Shown: piece after piece, positions 33,290-41,283 of the stretch
How positions within the stretch are numbered: position 1 is the stretch's first letter
Layout of the letters: each line of letters starts with the position of its first letter
Assembly (NCBI RefSeq): GCF_023973145.1
Contig: NZ_CP099546.1
Location: 1,488,001-1,552,000, forward strand
DNA: 64,000 nucleotides
From: Natronosalvus vescus
Lineage (GTDB): Archaea > Halobacteriota > Halobacteria > Halobacteriales > Natrialbaceae
Direction of reading: 5' to 3'
The notes under the pieces: model-generated
The model's input: only the letters and a program-made list of their open reading frames with translations
Told to the model about the DNA's origin: nothing
Database searches by the model: none
Program-made: the position numbers and the translations under genes

Positions 33290-33709
33290 CTACGCGCCAT
33301 CTATTGTGTGGACGATGCCCTCACAATCCTCAACCCAGTAGTCGATCCGTCTGGATTCCGTAATGATGATACGGGTAATCGCGTCGTCACAAATCGGTCG
33401 GGTAATCAACTGGATCTCTTGATCGATTCCGGTAATCGTGACTCTATACTGTGATTGACCGAGGAGATCGCGCTCCGCGCTCTCGTTCGCAGCCACGGTA
33501 GCGTTAGTTTCCGTAACCGGGTCGTACTCCCCACCGTCCCGCCGTTCTTCGATGGCGATAGTAAGAGTGACCTCCCTATCGAGATCGTTGTCGATCACCA
33601 CCGTTTCGTTCACTCCCGACGGACCTCCGAATCCACCAAGACATCCAGCTGTTCCTATAATCGCACTGCTGGAGATGAGTGCCAATAGGTGACGGCGGGA
33701 GCGTGACAT
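33290..33709 (-). CDS. Small lipoprotein of unknown function
   Basis: 139 residues from MSRSRRHLLALISSSAIIGT. Twin-arginine-like basic start, hydrophobic core, and lipobox TAGC. The mature part begins with a Gly-rich linker, then a beta pattern (NETVVIDNDLDREVTLTIAI and QYRVTITGIDQEIQLI) typical of a small immunoglobulin-like or cupredoxin-like sandwich, with two cysteines near the end. No copper ligands seen. The start at 33709 is chosen over 33721 because it gives a cleaner signal. It lies alone between junctions J1 and J2, transcribed toward J1. Confidence 0.7.
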   Translation of the reverse strand: MSRSRRHLLALISSSAIIGTAGCLGGFGGPSGVNETVVIDNDLDREVTLTIAIEERRDGGEYDPVTETNATVAANESAERDLLGQSQYRVTITGIDQEIQLITRPICDDAITRIIITESRRIDYWVEDCEGIVHTIDGA

Positions 33710-33788
33710 ACAGCTTACCACAAGTCGTATTGAATAAAATATCTTCTGTAGACAACAAGACCGGCCAAAGTCATGGCCGATATGCGCC

Positions 33789-33851
33789 CTGTATCTTGCA
33801 TACCTCGATCAGCACATACTCCAAGTGTCACAAACAGCTTGCGAGATACAG
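33789..33851. repeat. Island 2 junction J2
   Basis: Arm CTGTATCTTGCA (33789-33800, preceded by GCGCC), exactly 39 bp, inverted arm TGCGAGATACAG (33840-33851); 11 of 12 positions pair. Variant of the J1 arm (CTTGCA instead of TTCAGCA). Confidence 0.7.
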
Positions 33852-33872
33852 ACGACGACCGTCGCAAATGCG

Positions 33873-34142
33873 CTACGGTTTCAACGGGAGACTCGTTCTG
33901 CCGTTCGAGCGCATGACTTCTCTGTTGCGGTCGGGCCACGTCAGTAACCGATCACGTAGCAGCTCCCCATCAGCTGTCTTCGGATCATAGCCACCGACTT
34001 TGGCGGGGAACGTCAACAGAATCCAGCCACCGTACCCGAGAATAACAGTCACACCAGTCAGTATGACTATTGAGACGCACACCCTCACAAGACGCTTTCT
34101 GAACCGTATATCTGAAGTATTCGATTCTCCTATTGTTGTCAC
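33873..34142 (-). CDS. Small single-pass membrane protein, unknown
   Basis: 89 residues. A polar start (MTTIGESNTSDIRFRKRL) is followed by a hydrophobic segment of about 25 residues (VCVSIVILTGVTVILGYGGW) and a polar C-terminus. Basic residues before the helix suggest an inside N-terminus. No family recognised. It occupies the piece between J2 and J3. The IS element sits 63 bp upstream of its ATG and may have replaced or moved its promoter. Confidence 0.5.
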   Translation of the reverse strand: MTTIGESNTSDIRFRKRLVRVCVSIVILTGVTVILGYGGWILLTFPAKVGGYDPKTADGELLRDRLLTWPDRNREVMRSNGRTSLPLKP

Positions 34143-34205
34143 ACATCTAACTACTTTGGGTGGTGTCTAAAAGCTATTGGCACTTCTCTCGATAATACAG
34201 TGTTG

Positions 34206-35184
34206 GGCCTTGTTTAGACGCTCGTAACCATGCTGTTTAGCGACTCACGAATTAGTATCGGCTTTCTAGCTGTTCGGGCTAAATGTCTAACTTACTAGGA
34301 AGTGAAGCGGGACGGTTCGTTTGTGTCCAGCAAACTAGCCCGCTTCACTAGCCGCGTTGTCTCGCTCGCCCAAAAAGCCGTCGTTGGAACTCCGAAACCG
34401 GCCGTTCAGAAGGGGAACGGCGGCTACGCCGACTGGGTGATTGTATCGATTCACGGCCTCAAAACGTATCTCAATCTGCCCTACCGCCGACTCCTGGACG
34501 TCCTGTACGAAATGCCGCGGATCACTCGAACTCTCGGCCTAGAACCGGTTGAACTCCCGGACTTCACCACCGTCTGCGCGCGTATGCAACCGCTCAAAAT
34601 GCCTGTCTGGCGCGACTTTCTCCGGTTGTCCGCGGAACTGCACGACACCGGCGAGATCCAGGCGATCGACGCAACCGGTATTGATCGCGTCGCGGCGAGC
34701 CAGCACTATGCCAAACGGACGAATTACACGTTCAAAGCGGTGAAAACGACTGCATTGATCGACTGTTCGACTGGTGTAATTCTCGACATACATTGCTCGA
34801 TGACACAACCGCACGATTCACAGGTTGCCTGGCAGTTACTCACGCGAAACCTAAACAAACTGACTGTACTAACCGCGGACAAAGGATACGACTGGGAGCT
34901 ACTTCGACGTAGACTCCGTGCTGAGGGCGTCAAACCGGTGATCAAGCACCGCGAATTCGGCTGGCACGGCGTCGCCAACAATGTGTTGATGGATGATACG
35001 ACCTACCATCAACGCTCGAACGTCGAATCGACGTTTTTCGCGATTCGACGAAAATACGGTGAGATCGTTCGAGCGAGAACGTGGTTTGGACAGTTCCGTG
35101 AACTCGTTCTCAAGTGCGCCGTCAGAAACGTCGAACTAGCTCTCGACGACTCTAACGGGTGAATTTAGGCATCTAAACAAGGCC
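34206..35184 (+). mobile_element. IS5-family insertion sequence (ISH1-group-like)
   Basis: 979 bp with terminal inverted repeats GGCCTTGTTTAGA (13 of 13) and an 8-bp target duplication CAGTGTTG (34198-34205 and 35185-35192). The 8-bp duplication fits the ISH1 subgroup of IS5. It carries one transposase gene. Removing it and one duplication restores the R-type border element GTGTTGCATTCGCGCC before junction J3, so it inserted into a pre-existing border repeat. Confidence 0.85.
34302..35162 (+). CDS. IS5-family DDE transposase
   Basis: 286 residues from GTG. The DDE triad is visible: Asp in IDATGID, Asp in VLTADKGYD, and Glu in RSNVESTFFAIRRKYG (the R-x3-E-x6-R/K signature of IS4/IS5-type enzymes). 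The N-terminal part (GYADWVIVSIHGLKTYLNLP) is a typical helical region before the catalytic core. The frame is intact and runs almost to the right inverted repeat, so the element may be active. It acts only on its own IS ends, which differ from the island borders. Confidence 0.88.
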   Translation: MKRDGSFVSSKLARFTSRVVSLAQKAVVGTPKPAVQKGNGGYADWVIVSIHGLKTYLNLPYRRLLDVLYEMPRITRTLGLEPVELPDFTTVCARMQPLKMPVWRDFLRLSAELHDTGEIQAIDATGIDRVAASQHYAKRTNYTFKAVKTTALIDCSTGVILDIHCSMTQPHDSQVAWQLLTRNLNKLTVLTADKGYDWELLRRRLRAEGVKPVIKHREFGWHGVANNVLMDDTTYHQRSNVESTFFAIRRKYGEIVRARTWFGQFRELVLKCAVRNVELALDDSNG

Positions 35185-35202
35185 CAGTGTTGCATTCGCG
35201 CC

Positions 35203-35265
35203 CTGTATCTTGCACACTTCGCCCAACCTATCCAGAAGCTGGTAAAAAGTGTGTGCAAGACTCAG
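35203..35265. repeat. Island 2 junction J3
   Basis: Arm CTGTATCTTGCA (35203-35214), exactly 39 bp, inverted arm TGCAAGACTCAG (35254-35265); 10 of 12 positions pair, extended by CAC/GTG next to the arms. Preceded by CATTCGCGCC as in the R elements. Confidence 0.7.
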
Positions 35266-35402
35266 AACATGTGTGCAGCACAGAAGATTCGTTGCATCCA
35301 ACCAATCTGTGCTGGAGCCGATGGTAGCTGAAGGGTGCTGGTTGAACGCCGTGGGAGAATGTTTATGCGACAGTGGAACCTCTCATTTTGGAGATAGTCG
35401 AT

Positions 35403-35840
35403 ATGGTCAAAGAGTTGACGCAGATAGAGAATATGTGGGCCAGCCACTCCAATCCGAAGAGCGGGTGGAGTCGAATGGCAGCAGGGTTCGTGGCCGTGGC
35501 GGCACTTTACCATCGGAAATGGAATTTGTTGGGACTCACTCTCCTGTTCTTAATCATCAATCCGGTACTATTCCGCGAACCAAGTGAAGAGTTGGATGAC
35601 TGGATGTACAAGGTCGTACGTGCTGAAGAACGCTGGACTAACGACGGGCACCGCCTCATCGGCCTCGGCTACCCACAGATCCTAAACGCCGTGAGTATCC
35701 CAATCGGGCTCTATGGTCTCTACGCGGCGTACAAACGCAAGCCTGTCTCAACGTTGGTTTTCACGCTCGCATCACAAGGACTCAACCAGTGGTGTTTGAG
35801 GGAGATTATCGAGTACTACGAAGAAGTCGATTCGCAGTAA
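35403..35840 (+). CDS. DUF6653-like membrane protein
   Basis: 145 residues from MVKELTQIENMWASHSNPKS. The HSNPKSGWSR block followed by a hydrophobic helix, a short YHRKW loop and a second helix (LLGLTLLFLIINPVLF) matches the DUF6653 pattern (RHANPWSxWTR, then helices) as I remember it. A later segment (ILNAVSIPIGLYGLYAAY) gives a third helix and STLVFTLASQGLNQ a possible fourth. Function unknown. TTTATG near 35360 may be its TATA box. It is the last piece of island 2, reading toward the right border. Confidence 0.65.
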   Translation: MVKELTQIENMWASHSNPKSGWSRMAAGFVAVAALYHRKWNLLGLTLLFLIINPVLFREPSEELDDWMYKVVRAEERWTNDGHRLIGLGYPQILNAVSIPIGLYGLYAAYKRKPVSTLVFTLASQGLNQWCLREIIEYYEEVDSQ

Positions 35841-35890
35841 GAATAGGTCCTATATTGATCGTCCGTCCAGAACGATGCGTGCGTCACCTG

Positions 35891-35959
35891 TACTGAGCGA
35901 CCACTAACCCTCGCAGGTCGTCTCTTGGTGTGTGCCACATTTGCGCTCTGCGTTCAGCA
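35891..35959 (+). repeat. Right-end (R) border repeat of island 2
   Basis: Box TACTGAGCGACCACTAAC (35891-35908), then GTGCCACATTTGCGCT and the arm CTCTGCGTTCAGCA ending at 35959. Box-to-arm-end distance is 69 bp, against 70 in island 1 and 68 at J1 (counting both ends). Confidence 0.7.
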
Positions 35960-36132
35960 CGACTGCTGAAACTTATCACCAGTCAAGGAGTTCAACAATC
36001 CAAGGAACCATTCCGGTTCCACTACATCAGCTTGCTATCTTCCGACGCGTTACTCGAGTATATTCGTTTCCGTATGTGACAACCTCGATAGCGCCTCTTG
36101 ATTCATTTCAGCGACTATCTCGTGATAGAACC

Positions 36133-36693
36133 CTAGCCCCGGCGCCGAAGAATCCGCTCGATAATCAGTCGCGTCGAGAGCAGTTCGTCCTCGTACTGCG
36201 GCTCGCGGCCGGAGGCCCGCTCGACGCGACAGTCGACCCCGCGGCACTCGAGTTCCTCCCGGATCGCGTCCGGATCGTGGTGCTGGTCGTGGCCCAGTGC
36301 GATCACGTCGGGCTCGAGTTCCTCGATGGGACGGAAAATATCCTCCGTATCGCCCAGAATTGCCCGATCGACCACCGCGAGGGCATCCACGAGTTCCCGA
36401 CGCTGGTGGGCCGAACAGATCGGTGCCTCCTTGTGATCGACGTTCGTCGGTCGGGCGACGATCACGACGAGTTCGTCGCCCATCGCCGCCGCCCGCTCGA
36501 GATAGTGGACGTGGCCGGGGTGAAGCAGGTCGAAGGTTCCCTGGGCGACCACGAGGACGTTCGATTCGTCATCCTCGCCACCACCGTCGGTCGCTACTCG
36601 AACTGGTTCTGACCGATTCGACCCGTTCGATCGCAGTGGTCGCGATACCCGGTCGCCGTCGCCGTCATCGTCATCGTCGTTCGTACGCGTCAT
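36133..36693 (-). CDS. ribL: Archaeal FAD synthase
   Basis: Transfers AMP from ATP to FMN to make FAD, the archaeal replacement for bacterial RibF. 186 residues. The nucleotidyltransferase motif is HPGH (58-61) in [18 protein letters not shown]. Further blocks are [20 protein letters not shown] and [13 protein letters not shown]. The C-terminal STRLIIERI is typical of the family. The first 45 residues are an acidic, low-complexity extension with no conserved feature, and a start nearer [10 protein letters not shown] may be used. It precedes no overlapping partner; the JAMM gene lies upstream by about 100 bp on the same strand. Confidence 0.88.
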   Translation of the reverse strand: MTRTNDDDDDGDGDRVSRPLRSNGSNRSEPVRVATDGGGEDDESNVLVVAQGTFDLLHPGHVHYLERAAAMGDELVVIVARPTNVDHKEAPICSAHQRRELVDALAVVDRAILGDTEDIFRPIEELEPDVIALGHDQHHDPDAIREELECRGVDCRVERASGREPQYEDELLSTRLIIERILRRRG

Positions 36694-36796
36694 GGTTGAT
36701 TTTCGCTGGGGTTCGCGCTACGCCGTCCTCGAATCGCACGTCGCTGGTCGGCGATTGCGGTGGGCTGTCCTGCCATCGAGTCGTCCACCCGAACGC

Positions 36797-37294
36797 TCAT
36801 CGGCCTAACTCCTCGTCGATGTCCGCCTGCGTAAAGTCGAAGAACTCCTCGCTGTCCGGGAGGTCGACGTCGATCACGTTCAACCGCGTCGGTCGGCCCT
36901 GCGGATCGAACGCCTTCCAGTCGCTCCGACGGTAGGGGGCGCCGATGATGATGTGCACCGTTCCGCGACCGAACGTCTCGAGATCGGCCTGGCTCGGTCG
37001 CATCACCCCGTTCGGGTGGGAGTGCACGCTGCCGAGTGCCTTCACGTCGTTCGGGATCGAGCTCGTCCGTACGGTCGCGCTGACGCTGTTCGACTCGGTT
37101 CCCGGCACGATCAGGATGTCAGTGATGACGAGTCCGTCCTGTTCGAGGCCGAGTTGCGTCGCTTCGGTGCCGCGAAGAAAGCCCATGTACTCGTTGGGAT
37201 GGGTGGCCTCCGACGACTCCAGCGCGAACTCGAGCGTTTCCTCGGCGATCCCGAGAATCTCACTCGAGCGAAAGAGCGCGTCCAGCAGGCCCAT
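36797..37294 (-). CDS. JAMM/MPN+ metalloprotease (deSAMPylase-like)
   Basis: Predicted zinc isopeptidase of the type that removes ubiquitin-like SAMPs from proteins. 165 residues. All JAMM residues are present: Glu35 in NEYMGFLRG, then H91-x-H93 and Ser101/Asp104 in VHSHPNGVMRPSQAD, which matches HxHx7SxxD. The C-terminus (FFDFTQADIDEELG) is acidic. It resembles HvJAMM2 of Haloferax more than the shorter HvJAMM1, and the neighbouring FAD synthase gene is consistent with that context. The matching E1 enzyme (ubaA) is 22 kb away in the same window. Divergent from the DHH gene. Confidence 0.88.
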   Translation of the reverse strand: MGLLDALFRSSEILGIAEETLEFALESSEATHPNEYMGFLRGTEATQLGLEQDGLVITDILIVPGTESNSVSATVRTSSIPNDVKALGSVHSHPNGVMRPSQADLETFGRGTVHIIIGAPYRRSDWKAFDPQGRPTRLNVIDVDLPDSEEFFDFTQADIDEELGR

Positions 37295-37514
37295 ACCCCT
37301 CGTCGGCGCTTGACGTTGCTAAACGTTGCGGAACCCGTTGCAGGGCAAAACCAGTTCCCGCCGTGTTCCGCTGGTCGCTATCACCCCGTCTGGTTGTCAC
37401 TACCCACCCAGACGATCGCTCGAGTGTGCGTTCCTCCTCGGTGGCCACCCGAGTGTGCGTTCCGACACCTGCTTGGTAAGCGTTATACGCGCCGATGCCA
37501 AACTACCGCTACCG

Positions 37515-39428
37515 ATGACACGTGACTCCGCCGGAGGTTCCGGCGATGACGGAGATGTTTCCGTCGTTTACGATCTCGCTCCCGATTGTACCGCTTCGGA
37601 TCTCGAACCAGACACCCAGTACCTAGCCGAAATCAACGGCATCGTCGAGTACGGTATTTTCGTCGACCTCTCCGAGAACGTCTCCGGACTGATCCACGAA
37701 TCCGTCCTCGAGGGCACGTTCCAGGTCGGCCAGGAGCTCATCGTCGAACTCGAGGACGTCCGCGAGAACGGCGATCTGGCGTTCCAGCCAGCCGATATCG
37801 ACACCGACGACGAGTACGCCGTCGAACCGGTCACCCACGAGTATCCACTGACGGGTACCGACCGCCTCGGGGCCAACGTCGGCGAGCAGATCCACCTCGA
37901 GGGCGAAATCGTCCAGATCAAACAGACCGGCGGCCCGACGATCTTCCACGTCGCCGACGAGTACGGCGTCGTCCCCTGTGCCGCCTTCGAGGAAGCCGGC
38001 GTACGCGCCTACCCGGCAGCCGAGGTCGGAGATATCGTCCGCGTGACCGGCACGCCCGAAACCCGCGAGGAAACCGTCCAGATCGAAGTCGACGGCCTCT
38101 CCCGACTCGACGGCGAGGACGAAGCCGACGCGCGGGAACGACTCGAGGCCGCACTCGACGAGCGCGCCCAGGCCCACGACGTCGAGCCGTTGATCGACTG
38201 GCCCGCCTTCGAAAAGCTCCGGGACGACCTCATGGAAGTCGCCACGTTGCTGCGACGAACCGTCCTCGAGGGACGCCCGATTCGCGTCCGCCACCACGCC
38301 GACGGCGACGGCATGTGTGCCGCGGTGCCCGTCCAGCTCGCACTCGAGCAGTTCATCGCCGAGGTACACCAGGACGACAACGCGCCACAGCACCTGATCA
38401 AACGTTTGCCCGCGAAGGCACCGTTTTACGAGATGGAAGACGCCACGCGTGACCTCAATTTCGCGCTCGAGGATCGCGAGCGACACGGCCAGCAACTGCC
38501 GCTGTTGTGCATGCTCGACAACGGCTCGACCGCCGAGGACGTCCCGGCCTACGAGACGCTGGCCCACTACGACATCCCGATCGTCGCCATCGACCACCAC
38601 CATCCCGACCCCGACGCAGTCGGCGACCTTCTCGATGCCCACGTCAATCCGTACCTCCACGACGAGGACTACCGGATCACGACCGGAATGCTCTGTGTCG
38701 AACTCGCCCGGATGATCGCCCCCGATCTGACCGACGACCTCCGACACATCCCGGCCGTCGCGGGCGTCTCCGACCGCTCGAAAGCCGACGCAATGGCGCA
38801 GTACCTCGAACTCGCCGCCGAAAACGGCTACGACGAAACCCGGCTGAAGGACGTCAGTGAAGCCCTCGACTACGCCGCGTTCTGGCTTCGATACAACTCC
38901 GGCGATCAGCTGATCCAGGACGTCCTCGAGCTATCCGATGCCGACGAAGAACGCCACCAGCGGCTCGTCGAGTTCCTCGCCGACCGTTCCCGACGCGCTG
39001 TCGACGACCAGCTCGACGCCGCGATGACCCACGTCGAACACGAACGCCTCGACAGCGGGGTTCACCTCTATCGGATCGACGTCGAACACCACGCCCACCG
39101 CTTCACGTACCCTGCACCGGGGAAGACGACGGGCGAAATCCACGACCGCAAAATCACAGAAACCGGCGACCCGGTCATCACCGTCGGCTACGGGCCGGAC
39201 TTCGCCGTCCTCCGCAGTGACGGCGTCCGCCTCGACATCCCGCGGATGGTCTCCGAACTCGAAGAGGAGATTCCGGGTGGCGGCGTCTCCGGTGGCGGGC
39301 ACCTCGTCGTCGGCTCGATCAAGTTCGTCAAGGGCAAACGTGAGGAGGTCATCGACGCCCTCGTCGAGAAGATGGCTGCCGCGGACATCGACGAAGCGCT
39401 CTCGAGTGCGGCACCGCTCGAGAACTGA
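37515..39428 (+). CDS. RecJ-like DHH phosphoesterase with S1 and OB domains
   Basis: Putative single-strand-specific 5'-3' exonuclease or nanoRNase of the archaeal RecJ group. 637 residues from MTRDSAGGSGDDGDV. An S1 RNA-binding domain is at about 30-95 (AEINGIVEYGIFVDLSENVS) and an OB-fold nucleic-acid domain at about 115-190. The DHH domain starts near 245 with RHHADGDGM and contains DHHHPD. The DHHA1 domain ends with IPGGGVSGGGHLVVGSIKF. Catalytic motifs appear intact. The first long-frame start (37326) is rejected because translation before 37515 lacks haloarchaeal composition. Its 3' end overlaps the convergent PLD gene by 80 bp. Confidence 0.88.
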   Translation: MTRDSAGGSGDDGDVSVVYDLAPDCTASDLEPDTQYLAEINGIVEYGIFVDLSENVSGLIHESVLEGTFQVGQELIVELEDVRENGDLAFQPADIDTDDEYAVEPVTHEYPLTGTDRLGANVGEQIHLEGEIVQIKQTGGPTIFHVADEYGVVPCAAFEEAGVRAYPAAEVGDIVRVTGTPETREETVQIEVDGLSRLDGEDEADARERLEAALDERAQAHDVEPLIDWPAFEKLRDDLMEVATLLRRTVLEGRPIRVRHHADGDGMCAAVPVQLALEQFIAEVHQDDNAPQHLIKRLPAKAPFYEMEDATRDLNFALEDRERHGQQLPLLCMLDNGSTAEDVPAYETLAHYDIPIVAIDHHHPDPDAVGDLLDAHVNPYLHDEDYRITTGMLCVELARMIAPDLTDDLRHIPAVAGVSDRSKADAMAQYLELAAENGYDETRLKDVSEALDYAAFWLRYNSGDQLIQDVLELSDADEERHQRLVEFLADRSRRAVDDQLDAAMTHVEHERLDSGVHLYRIDVEHHAHRFTYPAPGKTTGEIHDRKITETGDPVITVGYGPDFAVLRSDGVRLDIPRMVSELEEEIPGGGVSGGGHLVVGSIKFVKGKREEVIDALVEKMAAADIDEALSSAAPLEN

Positions 39429-41283
39429 AATAGATCCGTTCGTCTTCTGGTATCTCGGTTTCTCTGTTGCCAGCGACTGTCAGGTGATGCCACCCGAGTA
39501 CCGCCGCGGCGACTAGCCCCGCACCAACAGCACCGAGCAACTCGAGTGGCACCACGACACCATCGTCGTCCCCATCCCAGTCGGCTTCGAAGACGGTTTC
39601 GTAGTACGATCCAGCGGCTTCACCGTGGAGAACGAGGGCGACCTCGCGGTTGTTTCGGAGCGAATTTTCGTTCCAGTTGATACTCCCGACGACGGCCGTC
39701 TCGCCGTTGACGACGAGGCCTTTGGCGTGAATCTTCCCAAAATGGTCATCCTCGTCGACGAGTCGTGCCTCGAGTGGAAGGTCGTCGTCGGCCGCCCATT
39801 CCTCGAGCCGCAGGACGAGTTCCCGATTGTCCGCCTCGAGGTACCAGCTCGAATCGAGCAACACCCGTACCTCGACGCCTCGCTCGGCGGCATCGACGGT
39901 CGCCTCGAGCACTGAGAGGTCGTCGCCACGGATGCTGGCCTGTTTGATGATGATCGACTCGTTCGCACCCTCGAGTAACTCGACCAATCGCCCCTCGGCG
40001 TTGTCGGGGGCGAGCAGGAGTTCTACCTCGTCGACGGTGAGTTCCTGCGGTTCGTGAGTTTCCGGAAACGACGCCATCGGTGAGTCGTCCTCGACGAACG
40101 TCGCCGTGTCCCGGTGTTCCGTCCACGGCGAGACGTCCCAGCCGTCCGCGTCGGCTCGAAACACCGCCTTGAGGTCGGCAGCGAGTGCTGGCTCCTCGAC
40201 GACGACACTCCAGCCGCGACTGGAGGTGCCCCCGAGCCCTGATGGCTTCCAGTTCTCGGTAGCGACGAGTACGGATTCGTCGACGACGGCGTACTTCGGG
40301 TGGTGGTAGCGATATCGGGCACCCGACCCGCCCAGTGCGTCGACCTCGGCGCCCGCGGCCTCGAGTCGGGTGAGAAGGTCATCCGTTCGTTCGGGCGTGC
40401 CGCCGACGGGGCCGGCCTCGACCAGCACCTCGACGTGAACGCCACGCTCGAGGGCGGCTTCCAGGGCGTCAGTGACGTCCGGCGAGACGAAGGTGTAGCC
40501 GGCGACCAGTATCCGATCTTCTGCCGAGTCGATTCGCTCGAGCACGACGTCGGGGCTGTCGGGGAGGACGAACGCCGTCGCCGCTGATCCGTCGTAGGAG
40601 GTCACCGGAAAACAGGGGGCACCGCGGGGCCACCACCCGCCGTCGGCTGGATCGGTGGTGCCAACGCCGGAACCATCCTGTACCGCACTCGAGCCATCGG
40701 GGGACGAGGCGTTTCGATGCCAGACCGTCGCCGTGCGCGCCCGGCCGTAACTGATCGTATCGACGACGGTGTCTCCGTCCTGCAGGGTGAGGCGGTCGCC
40801 GTCGGCCGCCAGTCGAACGTACCCCTCGAGTTCGATGACTGCGAGGTCGGTCATCGCGGCAGTTTCGTCGGGATCCATCGTCACCGCGACGGGATCAGAA
40901 ACGGTGACGTTGGGAAATTCGGCCGTGGTGTGACCGTCGGTGATCGTCCAGTTGTCGAGCCGGGTGGCGGGAGGCGTCTCGAGCACGAAGTACTCGCCAA
41001 CGTTGCCGTCTGTGGTCGGATTCGGATACACTGCCGTGATTCGAGGGCCAGGTGGCGGGTCGAATGCCGTGGTTCCGGGATGGTCGGTCGCCGATGGAAG
41101 CGCCGTCTCAGCGGCGACTGGACAGGCACGACCGACAGGTGTGGCCGTGTGTGAGGACTGCGACGTTGCACCCGACATCGGTGGCGACGCCACGACCGAA
41201 TCTGACGACTCGGAGGTCGTGACTGCTGCAGCGGCGGGAAACACCGCTTCACCAGCAGTCGCTCCCCCCGCCACGATCAGCAC
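39349..41283 (-). CDS. Secreted phospholipase D-like protein with two HKD-type domains
   Basis: 644 residues. A hydrophobic N-terminus (the best start is a GTG) and a membrane segment near the C-terminus (PLELLGAVGAGLVAAAVLGW) suggest an exported, anchored protein. Residues about 80-190 form a lamin-tail-like beta domain (ITAVYPNPTTDGNVGEYFVL, DTVVDTISYG). Two PLD domains follow. The first has HHPKYAVVDESVLVATENW with HxKx4D intact; the second has HAKGLVVNGETAVVGSINW, where the Asp of HxKx4D is Asn. Substrate unknown (phosphodiesters or DNA). The last 26 residues lie antisense to the end of the RecJ-like gene. The TATA-like TTTATATACG near 41340-41349 precedes it. Confidence 0.8.
   Translation of the reverse strand: MLIVAGGATAGEAVFPAAAAVTTSESSDSVVASPPMSGATSQSSHTATPVGRACPVAAETALPSATDHPGTTAFDPPPGPRITAVYPNPTTDGNVGEYFVLETPPATRLDNWTITDGHTTAEFPNVTVSDPVAVTMDPDETAAMTDLAVIELEGYVRLAADGDRLTLQDGDTVVDTISYGRARTATVWHRNASSPDGSSAVQDGSGVGTTDPADGGWWPRGAPCFPVTSYDGSAATAFVLPDSPDVVLERIDSAEDRILVAGYTFVSPDVTDALEAALERGVHVEVLVEAGPVGGTPERTDDLLTRLEAAGAEVDALGGSGARYRYHHPKYAVVDESVLVATENWKPSGLGGTSSRGWSVVVEEPALAADLKAVFRADADGWDVSPWTEHRDTATFVEDDSPMASFPETHEPQELTVDEVELLLAPDNAEGRLVELLEGANESIIIKQASIRGDDLSVLEATVDAAERGVEVRVLLDSSWYLEADNRELVLRLEEWAADDDLPLEARLVDEDDHFGKIHAKGLVVNGETAVVGSINWNENSLRNNREVALVLHGEAAGSYYETVFEADWDGDDDGVVVPLELLGAVGAGLVAAAVLGWHHLTVAGNRETEIPEDERIYFSSRAVPHSRALRRCPRQPSSRRGRR

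Larger units (their letters stand above)
31091..35996. mobile_element. Low-GC island 2: cassette array with inverted terminal repeats
   Basis: A 4.9-kb low-GC block with the same ends as island 1. Left: GTTGAAA (31091-31097), 25 bp, TGCTGAATACAGAG (31123-31136). Right: CTCTGCGTTCAGCA (35946-35959), 30 bp, GTTCAAC (35990-35996). Inside are two lipoproteins (plus), a lipoprotein (minus), a small membrane protein (minus), an IS5-type IS, and a DUF6653-like gene (plus). Three internal junctions (33170-33236, 33789-33851, 35203-35265) split it into four gene-sized pieces. No integrase was found. It lies between aminotransferase and ribL, both intact. Confidence 0.6.

Noticed and set aside
33170-35265. 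True integron attC sites
   Set aside because: Integron-specific core sites (GTTRRRY) and an integron integrase are not seen; only the general geometry is similar, so I use the comparison as an analogy.
33087-36000. CRISPR array as explanation for the island 2 repeats
   Set aside because: The repeats are inverted pairs bordering genes hundreds of bases apart, not short direct repeats with uniform spacers, and there are no cas genes.
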